Source: Chloroflexota bacterium (GTDB lineage: Bacteria > Chloroflexota > Dehalococcoidia > Lucifugimonadales > UBA3495). Taken from it: a DNA stretch of 8,784 nt. The translations under genes and the position numbers were made by a program. The stretch lies in contig JADFQT010000098.1 of assembly GCA_022561675.1 (NCBI GenBank), positions 1-8,784 on the forward strand, given 5' to 3'. Below the pieces are notes generated by a model. The model was not told the origin of the DNA, did not search any database, and saw nothing but the letters and a program-made list of their open reading frames with translations. Positions 1 to 6,106 of the stretch are shown one piece after another; position 1 is the first letter of the stretch, and each line of letters begins with the position of its first letter.

Positions 1-44
1 CGTCCATGAAAACCGAGGGCAAATACTACCAAATGGGGGAGTAG
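1..44 (+). CDS. C-terminal tail of an upstream gene (partial)
   Basis: From base 3 an open frame reads S-M-K-T-E-G-K-Y-Y-Q-M-G-E and stops at TAG (42-44). A hairpin terminator begins about 30 bases later on the same strand, which fits the end of a transcription unit. Only 13 residues are visible, so no family can be named. It could also be a chance open stretch, because a frame this short has little statistical weight. Confidence 0.4.
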   Translation, partial: SMKTEGKYYQMGE

Positions 45-76
45 AATCCTCACTACGGGCATATTGGAATCGCGTC

Positions 77-106
77 AGGCCCCTCTCTTGCTGAGGGGCT
101 TCGTTT
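77..106 (+). terminator. Rho-independent terminator after the upstream gene
   Basis: A 9-bp stem (77-85 with 93-101, core GCCCCTC/GAGGGGC) closes a 7-nt loop and is followed by the short T-rich stretch CGTTT. It lies just after the TAG at 42-44 and about 150 bases before the dioxygenase start. It probably separates the upstream unit from the dioxygenase gene. The T tract is weak, so efficiency is uncertain. Confidence 0.55.
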
Positions 107-125
107 ATCTGGCACCTTCCAGAGC

Positions 126-145
126 GGCGGCGGATTGCCGCCGCC
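126..145 (+). other. GC-rich perfect hairpin in the dioxygenase upstream region
   Basis: An 8-bp perfect stem (126-133 with 138-145, GGCGGCGG... type) closes an ATTG loop. No T tract follows, so it does not look like a terminator. It lies about 110 bases ahead of the dioxygenase start. Depending on the transcription start it could be in the promoter region or an untranslated leader. Function is unknown. Confidence 0.35.
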
Positions 146-214
146 ATGTTTGGCTGTGGCGGCCGGTGACGCACAACCCGTAATTGGGTCCGGCTTTCCC
201 AGTGCCCCGGCATC

Positions 215-232
215 TGCGATAATCGGGATAAT
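215..232 (+). promoter_or_regulatory. Possible extended -10 promoter element for the dioxygenase
   Basis: TGC-GATAAT at 215-223 resembles an extended -10 element (TGnTATAAT with one mismatch). A second GATAAT follows at 227-232. No good -35 box lies at the usual distance; TTTCCC at 195-200 is poor. Start sites about 10-20 bases before the ribosome binding site would give a very short leader. Confidence 0.25.
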
Positions 233-252
233 CCACCAGAAGGAGGAGTGTC

Positions 253-1224
253 ATGGCGGAGATATTGGGACTAGGTTGCTCCCACGGACCAATAATCTTG
301 AACCCGGCGGAGAACTGGGCCAATAGCCGGGAACGGGTGTTTGCCCGAGTTCCCAACTATGAGCCGCCGCCTCAGCTGGTGGCGGAGTTGGGCGACGACA
401 ACGGCCTGACCCAGGATCGGAAGGACCAGCAGCGAGTAGTGGACTCCTTTAAGGTGCTCCACGATCGGCTCCATGAATTTAATCCCGACGTTTTAATGAT
501 CATTGGAGATGACCAGGCGGAGAATTTCAAGCAGGAAAATTTGCCGCCCTTCTGCATCTATACCGGCTCCCAGGTGGAGGGGTATCCCTTTCAGCGTCCG
601 GGCGCCCGGGTAAATCTCTGGAATGCTGCGCCGGACACCAAATACTCCTTTAGCTGCCCCAAGGAATTTTCTCAGGCGATGCGGAACCACCTGATCCGGG
701 ATGGTTTCGACCTGGCTTCCTCCAGCGCCCTCAAGGGATGGGAGTGGGGCTTGGCCCATGCCCACATCAACCCGCTGGTCTTTCTGGACCCGGAGGGCAA
801 ATTCCCCCTGCTGCCCTTCTTTGTCAACTGCTACGGGGAAGAGGCTGGACCTGACTATCCGCCCCGGCCGACGCCCCAGAGGTGTTACCAGCTGGGCCAG
901 GGCATCCGCAAATTCCTGGACACCCGTTCCGAGAAGATCGCGGTGGTGGCGTCATCCAGCTGGTCTCACAGCTTCCTGGCCCATAGGTTCCAGTGCCGGC
1001 AAATCGATGTGGAGACCGACCGGCGGAATTTGGAGTGGGTGCGTAGCGGTCAGGGAGTAAAGTTGTCTGAGCTGACGCCGGAAGAGTTGCAGGAGTCCGG
1101 GGACCACGAGATATTAAACTGGATCATCACGCTGGGCATTATCGGGGACAAACCGGCCAACATAGTCGATGTCTTGGAATCCCAGACCCAGTTAGCCTAC
1201 CGGGTCACAGCCATTTGGGAATAA
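253..1224 (+). CDS. Class III extradiol dioxygenase, LigB-type catalytic protein
   Basis: Predicted 323-residue cytosolic enzyme of the LigB superfamily, whose members cleave catechol-type rings next to the hydroxyls using non-haem Fe(II). The start is ATG 253 with AAGGAGGAG at 240-248. Family landmarks in order: H11 in CSHGP (first iron ligand), GDDQAENF at 85-92, AHAH (168-171) before NPL, WSH (H239) matching the second-shell His, and HEILNW with E286 at the position of the Glu iron ligand. The second iron-ligand His expected near 88 is Gln here. Length slightly exceeds LigB (about 300). No small LigA-type subunit is encoded beside it, so it would act alone or with a distant partner. The true substrate cannot be read from the sequence; protocatechuate-like or other diphenols are possible. 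It appears monocistronic, ending before a repeat that separates it from a convergent gene. Confidence 0.85.
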   Translation: MAEILGLGCSHGPIILNPAENWANSRERVFARVPNYEPPPQLVAELGDDNGLTQDRKDQQRVVDSFKVLHDRLHEFNPDVLMIIGDDQAENFKQENLPPFCIYTGSQVEGYPFQRPGARVNLWNAAPDTKYSFSCPKEFSQAMRNHLIRDGFDLASSSALKGWEWGLAHAHINPLVFLDPEGKFPLLPFFVNCYGEEAGPDYPPRPTPQRCYQLGQGIRKFLDTRSEKIAVVASSSWSHSFLAHRFQCRQIDVETDRRNLEWVRSGQGVKLSELTPEELQESGDHEILNWIITLGIIGDKPANIVDVLESQTQLAYRVTAIWE

Positions 1225-1230
1225 TTCAGG

Positions 1231-1354
1231 CTTTAAGAGGGTGCTTAGAATGTCCCTCCCCTTGTTAAGGGGAGGTTAGGAGGGGTCGCATCACCCCCTC
1301 TTGGTCTCCCCCTTGCCAAGGGGGAGAAATCAGGTTGTCAAACATCCTCTAAGG
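1231..1354. repeat. MITE-like palindromic repeat with three hairpins, between convergent genes
   Basis: Imperfect terminal inverted repeats are visible: GAGGGTGCTT (1237-1246) against GAGGATGTTT read on the other strand (1340-1349), mostly transition differences. Both ends are flanked by TAA (1234-1236 and 1350-1352), which could be a short target duplication. Inside are three stems: 1255-1263/1267-1275 (9 bp, 3-nt loop), 1278-1286/1293-1302 (one bulge), and 1305-1314/1318-1327 (10 bp, 3-nt loop). No protein is encoded. It fills most of the gap between the convergent dioxygenase and cysteine desulfurase genes and could stop transcription from both sides. The MITE call is inference from structure. 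Confidence 0.65.
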
Positions 1355-1400
1355 TGTGTGGGAGGGCGAACCGGTGAGCTTTATCATTTAGTACAGCCCT

Positions 1401-2552
1401 CTAATCCCCCACCTCTTGGGCCTGTTTTTGGCGAGCGACGACCCGGACGATCTCCACTACGGCTTGATCGATTTCCTCCTGGGTAGTAAATCGTCCGACT
1501 GAGAAGCGAAGGGTCCCCATGGCGTAGTGCAGGGGAAGGGCCATGGCTGCCAGCACGCTGGAAACCTCCACCCGGTCGGCGTGGCAGGCGGCTCCGGCCG
1601 AGGCGGCCAGCCCTTCCAGTTGGGACAGTAAGGTGTTGGCCTCCAGGTTCTCGAAACTGACGCTGCAGGTGTTGGGCAGCCGGTTTTCCGGATCGCCGTT
1701 GATCCAAAGGTCCGGAATGTGCTGGCTCAAGCCCTTTTCCAGCCGGTCTCTCATCCGTGCCAGGTGGCTCCCATACGCCGGCAGGTTTTCGTGGATCATC
1801 TGGCAGGCCTGGCCCAGACCAACCGTGTGAAGCACGTTCTCCGTTCCGGCTCGCCAGCCCATCTCATGTCCGGCGCCGTGCATCAGCTTCTCCAGCCGGA
1901 CGCCCTTCCTTATATATAAGGCCCCAATGCCCTTGGGGGCGTAAAGCTTGTGACCGGCAATGGATAGCAGGTCGACGTCCAAATCATCTACGTTCACCGG
2001 TATCTTACCCACCGACTGGGCGGCGTCGGTGTGCATCAGCGCTCCGTGGTGGTGGGCGATAGCCGCGATTTCCCGGAGCGGCTGGATGGTGCCCACCTCG
2101 TTATTGGCGTGCATAATGCTGACCAGCACCGTCTCCGGCGTCAGGGCGGCTTCGACCTGTGGGGGATCTACCGCGCCAAAGCTATCCACCGGCAGGTAGG
2201 TGACGCGGAGCCCTTGGGTCTCCAGCCAACGGCAGACCTCCAGCACGGCTGGGTGCTCCACCGACGAGGTAATAATGTGGTTGCCCCTTTGCCGGTACGC
2301 GCCGGAAACGCCCTTGATGGCGTGATTGTTGGATTCGGTGCCACCACTGGTGAAGATCACCTCCTCAGCGTCGCATCCCAGCATTCCGGCCAGCTGGTCC
2401 CGAGCCCTATCAACCGCGTCGGCGGTGGTTTGGCCGTAGGCGTGGCTGCTGGATGGATTGCCGAAGTGCTGGTGGAGATATGGAAGCATGGCTTCAGCAA
2501 CTTGGGGATCGATGGGGGTAGTGGCGTTGTAGTCCAGGTAAATCGGGCTCAT
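1401..2552 (-). CDS. Cysteine desulfurase (NifS/IscS family, PLP-dependent)
   Basis: Predicted 383-residue class V aminotransferase fold enzyme that takes sulfur from L-cysteine as a persulfide for Fe-S clusters or thio-cofactors, giving alanine. Visible landmarks: YLDYNATTP at 5-13, PLP phosphate loop GGTES (70-74), H100 in SSVEHPA stacking on PLP, D176 and Q179 in HTDAAQS, PLP-binding K202 in AGHKLYAPKG, GWRAGTEN (232-239), and catalytic C323 in SAGAACHAD. Length and motif spacing match the IscS/NifS type I enzymes. The ATG at 2552 is preceded by a GGAG-containing Shine-Dalgarno. There is no scaffold (IscU/SufU), IscR or tRNA-thiolation gene next to it, so its acceptor cannot be inferred. 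It diverges from the peptidase gene and converges on the dioxygenase, so it appears monocistronic. Confidence 0.93.
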   Translation of the reverse strand: MSPIYLDYNATTPIDPQVAEAMLPYLHQHFGNPSSSHAYGQTTADAVDRARDQLAGMLGCDAEEVIFTSGGTESNNHAIKGVSGAYRQRGNHIITSSVEHPAVLEVCRWLETQGLRVTYLPVDSFGAVDPPQVEAALTPETVLVSIMHANNEVGTIQPLREIAAIAHHHGALMHTDAAQSVGKIPVNVDDLDVDLLSIAGHKLYAPKGIGALYIRKGVRLEKLMHGAGHEMGWRAGTENVLHTVGLGQACQMIHENLPAYGSHLARMRDRLEKGLSQHIPDLWINGDPENRLPNTCSVSFENLEANTLLSQLEGLAASAGAACHADRVEVSSVLAAMALPLHYAMGTLRFSVGRFTTQEEIDQAVVEIVRVVARQKQAQEVGD

Positions 2553-2602
2553 AAGGGAACTCCCGCCTGAAGAGGGATGTATATATGAAGAGATAGGGCT
2601 AT

Positions 2603-2610
2603 ATTATAAT
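2603..2610. promoter_or_regulatory. Divergent promoter core: palindromic ATTATAAT
   Basis: ATTATAAT is its own reverse complement, so it supplies a perfect TATAAT -10 box on the + strand (2605-2610, toward the peptidase at 2696) and on the - strand (2603-2608, toward the desulfurase at 2552). This gives leaders of about 80 and 45 nt. The surrounding 2577-2610 is markedly AT-rich within an otherwise GC-rich window. No strong -35 box is evident on either strand. A small TGGT-TTT-ACCA dyad lies at 2616-2626. If both boxes are used, polymerase could bind only one direction at a time. Confidence 0.45.
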
Positions 2611-2695
2611 GGCAATGGTTTTACCAAAGGAACTAGCCCCGGAAACCTATACCCCAGGCCTCACGGATGTCCCAAAATAACAGGGGAGAGATAGT

Positions 2696-4063
2696 ATGAA
2701 TGATCCGACCGGCGCCCTCACTGCCGAGCAACTGGCGGATTTCCACGCCAATGTTCGGGACAACGCTTCTCTACAGCTTATGCAGAATGTAGTCACCCAG
2801 CACGATGTAAACGAGGTGGCCCTCAACCGGAATGTAGTCACCGGAGCGGCCCACAATTTTTCCAACGTCCTGGATGACTGGAAGGTAACCAACCAGGCAC
2901 GGTCCGGCCGGTGTTGGATGTTCGCCGGACTCAACCTGTTCCGCTCGGAGACCAAGAACGTCTTGAACCTGAAGCAATTCGAGTACAGTCAGAATTACGT
3001 CATGTTTTGGGACAAGCTGGAGCGGGCCAACTTTCTGCTGGAGGCGGTAATTGAGACTGCCGACCGGCCGATAGATGACCGGACTGTTTCCTGGCTGTTG
3101 CAAAGCTCCATCAACGATGGCGGGCAGTGGGATATGTTCGTCAGTCTAATCAAGAAGCACGGCGCGGTTCCCAAAGAAGTGATGCCGGAGACGGAGAGTT
3201 CCAGCAACTCCATGCGCATGAACTTCATCCTTAACTACCAGCTGCGGCAGGGAGCGCGGACGATTCGTCAGAGCTACGCCAACGAGCAGGGCCTGGAGGC
3301 GATGCGCCAGGCCAAGAACGAAACGCTGAACGTGATTTACCAGGTCTTGTGCATCCACCTGGGTACTCCCCCCAGCCGATTCAACTGGCAGTGGACGGAC
3401 AAGGACGATGAGTTCCACCGGGATGGAGAGATGACTCCGGCCCAGTTCGCCGAGAAGTACATAGTCACGCCCATGGATGAGTATGTGTGTCTGGTGCATG
3501 ACCCCCGGGAGACCAGTCCGGTCGATCGCACCTACACCATCCAGTACTTGGGCAACGTGGTCGATGGAGTTCCCATCCGCTACCTGAACGTGGACATCCA
3601 GCTGATGAAAGACCTGACCCTGAGAATGCTGCAGGACGGTAAGCCGGTCTGGATGGGCTGCGATACCGGCAAGCAGATGCACCGGGACAAGGGAATTTGG
3701 GACGCGGAGTTGTTCGACTACGCCGGCGTCTATGGCGCCGAGTTCGGCATGGATAAAGCGGCGCGGCTGGAGTATCACCAGACCAGAATGACCCATGCCA
3801 TGTTGTTCACCGGCGTGGACGTGGTCGACGGTCAGCCCCGACGCTGGCGGGTGGAGAACAGCTGGGATGATAAGGTGGGCGATAAGGGGTTTTTCCTGAT
3901 GAACGACTCCTGGTTCGCCGAGTACATGTTTGAGATCGCCGTGCCCAAGAGCTACCTGCCCGAGGACTTGCAGCGGGCGCTGGATTTGGAGCCCATTGTT
4001 CTACCTCCCTGGGACCCGATGGGGTCCTTGGCGCGCGGTGAGGCAGCCGGTGGAATCGGCTGA
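2696..4063 (+). CDS. pepC: Bleomycin hydrolase / aminopeptidase C (peptidase family C1B)
   Basis: Predicted 455-residue cytosolic papain-fold cysteine peptidase, a family that forms hexameric barrels and removes N-terminal residues from peptides. No signal peptide. The oxyanion Gln and nucleophile are in NQARSGRCWMFA (Q67, C73). NDGGQWDM (140-147) and VPKEVMPET (158-166) are family signatures. The catalytic His is H367 in MTHAML and the Asn is N388 in WRVENSW. The usual NSWG glycine is Asp (D391). The C-terminal arm carries the family's PWDPMGSLA (438-446), but nine more residues (R-G-E-A-A-G-G-I-G) follow where relatives end at or within a residue of LA. In this family the free C-terminus lies in the active-site cleft and sets aminopeptidase behaviour, so the extension is notable. 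ATG 2696 has GGGGAGAG six bases upstream. The exonuclease gene follows after 13 nt. Confidence 0.93.
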   Translation: MNDPTGALTAEQLADFHANVRDNASLQLMQNVVTQHDVNEVALNRNVVTGAAHNFSNVLDDWKVTNQARSGRCWMFAGLNLFRSETKNVLNLKQFEYSQNYVMFWDKLERANFLLEAVIETADRPIDDRTVSWLLQSSINDGGQWDMFVSLIKKHGAVPKEVMPETESSSNSMRMNFILNYQLRQGARTIRQSYANEQGLEAMRQAKNETLNVIYQVLCIHLGTPPSRFNWQWTDKDDEFHRDGEMTPAQFAEKYIVTPMDEYVCLVHDPRETSPVDRTYTIQYLGNVVDGVPIRYLNVDIQLMKDLTLRMLQDGKPVWMGCDTGKQMHRDKGIWDAELFDYAGVYGAEFGMDKAARLEYHQTRMTHAMLFTGVDVVDGQPRRWRVENSWDDKVGDKGFFLMNDSWFAEYMFEIAVPKSYLPEDLQRALDLEPIVLPPWDPMGSLARGEAAGGIG

Positions 4064-4064
4064 C

Positions 4065-4079
4065 GGAGGCCGATGCGTG
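4065..4079 (+). promoter_or_regulatory. Shine-Dalgarno and GTG start of the exonuclease
   Basis: GGAGG at 4065-4069 directly follows the peptidase stop (TGA 4061-4063) and sits 7 nt before GTG 4077. An ATG at 4073 is only 3 nt from the Shine-Dalgarno and is in another frame. The GTG gives a protein starting M-K-I-H-L-V-D-G, the correct family N-terminus. An in-frame ATG far upstream at 3930 would add about 50 residues overlapping the peptidase with no family resemblance. Confidence 0.75.
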
Positions 4080-4958
4080 AAAATCCACCTGGTAGACGGG
4101 ACTTACGAACTGTTCCGGGCCTACTTCGCCCAGCCCTCCCGCCAAGCTCCCGACGGTCGGGAGGTGGGCGCCGTGCGCGGGTTGATGCAAACCCTGCTGG
4201 CTTTGCTGCGGCAAGAGGATGTTACCCATGTGGCCATCGCCTTCGACCATGTGGTGGAGTCCTTCAGGAATGAGCTCTTCGCCGGCTACAAAACCGGCGA
4301 GGGTACGCCGGAAGACCTGAGGGCTCAGTTTGATTTGGCGGAACGGGCCAGCCAGGCCCTGGGATTGGTGGTCTGGCCGATGATCGAGTTCGAGGCCGAC
4401 GATGCTCTGGCCAGCGCGGCCCACCGGTGGGGCGATGATCCGGCGGTGGAGCAGGTGGTTATCTGCACGCCTGACAAAGACCTGGCCCAGATGGTGCGGG
4501 GCCAGCGAGTGGTTTGCCTGGACCGCCGCCGGGAGCAAACCCTGGATGAAGCCGGTGTCCACTTAAAATTCGGCGTGGCCCCGGCTTCCATACCGGATTA
4601 CCTGGCGCTGGTGGGTGACGCAGCCGACGGTATTCCCGGAATTCCCAGGTGGGGGGCCAAAAGCAGCGGGGCCGTCTTGGCGCGATATCACCACCTGGAG
4701 CAGATTCCCGATGATGCCATCTATTGGGATGTGAAGGTTCGCGGGGCGACCGCCATTGCCGCCAGCCTGGCGGAACGCCGGGAAGAGGCGAAACTGTATC
4801 GGGAGCTGGCCACCCTGAGGCTGGATGTTCCGCTGGCTGAGTCGCTGGACCAGCTGGAATGGAAGGGCGTGCGGCAGCCGGACTTCGAGGAGCTCTGCGC
4901 CGAGCTGGGTTTCAGCGGTTTGTTGGTGCCGAAACCGCCTGACAGTGTCCCGAATTAG
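4077..4958 (+). CDS. Stand-alone 5'-3' exonuclease / flap endonuclease (PolI N-terminal type)
   Basis: Predicted 293-residue metal-dependent nuclease matching the N-terminal exonuclease domain of DNA polymerase I without any polymerase part, in the size class of Bacillus YpcP. Such enzymes trim RNA primers and 5' flaps in replication and repair. All acidic metal residues are present with family spacing: D7, D57, E106, D108, D109, D133, D135, D181 and D184. The helix-hairpin-helix DNA-binding stretch is GDAADGIPGIPRWGAKSS (180-197). The arch begins SFRNELFAGYK (62-72), but the following Arg of the usual YKAxR motif is Glu here (YKTGEG), with one residue missing. The gene starts at GTG with its own Shine-Dalgarno 13 nt after the peptidase, so it is probably co-transcribed and perhaps translationally coupled, though no functional link to a peptidase is known. 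Its TAG overlaps the stop of the convergent dehydrogenase. Confidence 0.9.
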   Translation: MKIHLVDGTYELFRAYFAQPSRQAPDGREVGAVRGLMQTLLALLRQEDVTHVAIAFDHVVESFRNELFAGYKTGEGTPEDLRAQFDLAERASQALGLVVWPMIEFEADDALASAAHRWGDDPAVEQVVICTPDKDLAQMVRGQRVVCLDRRREQTLDEAGVHLKFGVAPASIPDYLALVGDAADGIPGIPRWGAKSSGAVLARYHHLEQIPDDAIYWDVKVRGATAIAASLAERREEAKLYRELATLRLDVPLAESLDQLEWKGVRQPDFEELCAELGFSGLLVPKPPDSVPN

Positions 4959-6052
4959 GCGTCTGGGAATCTTACTACCGACCGCAGGGTTTCACCCCGC
5001 TCCATGGCTTCAAAAGCCGCCTCGGTGTCTTCCAGGCGAATCACCTGGGATATCACCCGGTCCAAGTCCAACCGTCCCTGAAGATAGTAGTTCGCCAGCA
5101 GCGGGAAATCCCTGGAGGGAAGGCAGTCCCCGTACCAGCTGACTCGCAGCGCCCCGCCCAGACCGAAGAACCGCAGCATGGGCAGTTCCATGGTCATGCT
5201 TGGGCCGGGCACGCCGATCAGGGTGCAAGTACCGGCCAGGTCGCGGCACCACAGGGCCTGCTGCAATGTTTCCGGCATTCCCACCGCCTCGAAGGAATAG
5301 TCCACCCCGTGCCCGTCAGTCAGTTCCTTGATGGCCTCCACCGGGTCGCCATCGTTGGAGTCCACTACATCGGTGGCTCCGAACTCTTTAGCCCAGGTGA
5401 GCTTATTGGCGGCAATGTCCACGCCGATGATTTTGCGGGCTCCCGCCAGCTTGGCGCCCATAATCACGCTGGTGCCGATACCGCCGCAGCCGAAAACAGC
5501 GACGCTACTGCCCCGCCGGACGGCGGCGGTGTACAGCGCCGCTCCGACACCGGTGGTCACGCCGCAGCCCAAGAGACAAGCCTGCTCCGGGGGACACTCA
5601 GCCGGCACCGGCACCGCCTGCTTGGCCGCGATAACCGTGTGGCTGCACAGGGTGCCTAATCCCAACGCCTGGCTCAAGGTCAGGTTATCTTTCCTGGTGG
5701 TCATCCTGGGCTCCGCGTTAAGACTGGCCGAGCAAAGGTTGAGCTGGCCGATAGCGCAGAAACGGCAGCTGCCGCAGGGGGCTCGCCAGGCTAGAACCAC
5801 ATAGTCTCCCATTCTGGGGTCGGTCACACCTGCCCCAACCTGCTCCACAATGCCGGAGCCTTCGTGTCCCAGCAGATAGGGAAAATCGCTGCCTATGTTG
5901 CCCAGCTTGTAATGCAGGTCGGTGTGGCAAATCCCGCTGGCCAGCAGGCGGACCAGCACCTCGCCCGGCCCGGGCTCCTGCAACGTTATCTCCTCCAACT
6001 GGGCTGGCTCTCCCGCCCGACGGGATACCATCCCTACTCCAATTGTGGTCAC
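4955..6052 (-). CDS. Zinc-dependent alcohol dehydrogenase (MDR family, class III / mycothiol-dependent-like)
   Basis: Predicted 365-residue cytosolic NAD(P)-dependent alcohol/aldehyde oxidoreductase. Starting at GTG, residues run: catalytic zinc ligands C42 (GICHTD), H63-E64 (GHEGSG) and C163 (GCGVTTGVG); structural zinc cysteines C93, C96, C99 and C107; Rossmann motif FGCGGIG (187-193); and D212 at the end of the second strand, which suggests NAD(H) preference. The C-terminal part (SWYGDCLPSRDFP, 305-317) resembles class III and S-(hydroxymethyl)mycothiol dehydrogenase relatives. The physiological substrate is therefore uncertain and the host need not make mycothiol. Start choice: AGGAGG at 6059-6064 lies 6 nt before GTG 6052, and the N-terminus then matches the family; the longer TTG-initiated frame from 6103 lacks support. 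It lies 54 nt downstream of the CoA-transferase, probably in one operon. Confidence 0.9.
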   Translation of the reverse strand: MTTIGVGMVSRRAGEPAQLEEITLQEPGPGEVLVRLLASGICHTDLHYKLGNIGSDFPYLLGHEGSGIVEQVGAGVTDPRMGDYVVLAWRAPCGSCRFCAIGQLNLCSASLNAEPRMTTRKDNLTLSQALGLGTLCSHTVIAAKQAVPVPAECPPEQACLLGCGVTTGVGAALYTAAVRRGSSVAVFGCGGIGTSVIMGAKLAGARKIIGVDIAANKLTWAKEFGATDVVDSNDGDPVEAIKELTDGHGVDYSFEAVGMPETLQQALWCRDLAGTCTLIGVPGPSMTMELPMLRFFGLGGALRVSWYGDCLPSRDFPLLANYYLQGRLDLDRVISQVIRLEDTEAAFEAMERGETLRSVVRFPDA

Positions 6053-6064
6053 GCTTGTCCTCCT
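6050..6064 (-). promoter_or_regulatory. Shine-Dalgarno and GTG start of the alcohol dehydrogenase
   Basis: On the - strand, a perfect AGGAGG (6059-6064), a 6-nt spacer ACAAGC and GTG (6050-6052) fix the dehydrogenase start. The frame is open further up to a TTG at 6101-6103, but that start would add 17 residues unlike the family and has no good binding site of its own. Confidence 0.75.
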
Positions 6065-6106
6065 GAATTGCCTACGCGTACTTGGTGGGTCATGCCTTCC
6101 CAAATG

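Noticed and set aside
2031..2570. 179-residue + strand open frame over the cysteine desulfurase
   Set aside because: Antisense to a desulfurase with all catalytic motifs intact; no family likeness.
3146..3796. 216-residue open frame antisense to the peptidase gene
   Set aside because: Fully within a clear C1B peptidase; no recognisable motifs. Long antisense frames are expected in GC-rich genes.
3930..4076. Longer ATG-initiated form of the exonuclease
   Set aside because: It would overlap the peptidase by over 130 bases and add an unrelated N-terminus; GTG 4077 has a good Shine-Dalgarno and the correct family start.
3807..4562. 251-residue open frame antisense to the peptidase and exonuclease genes
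   Set aside because: Spans two well-supported + strand genes and has the low-complexity, Arg/Pro/Ser-rich composition of a shadow frame.
6053..6103. Longer TTG-initiated form of the alcohol dehydrogenase
   Set aside because: The extra 17 residues do not resemble the family, and the AGGAGG at 6059-6064 clearly serves the GTG at 6052.
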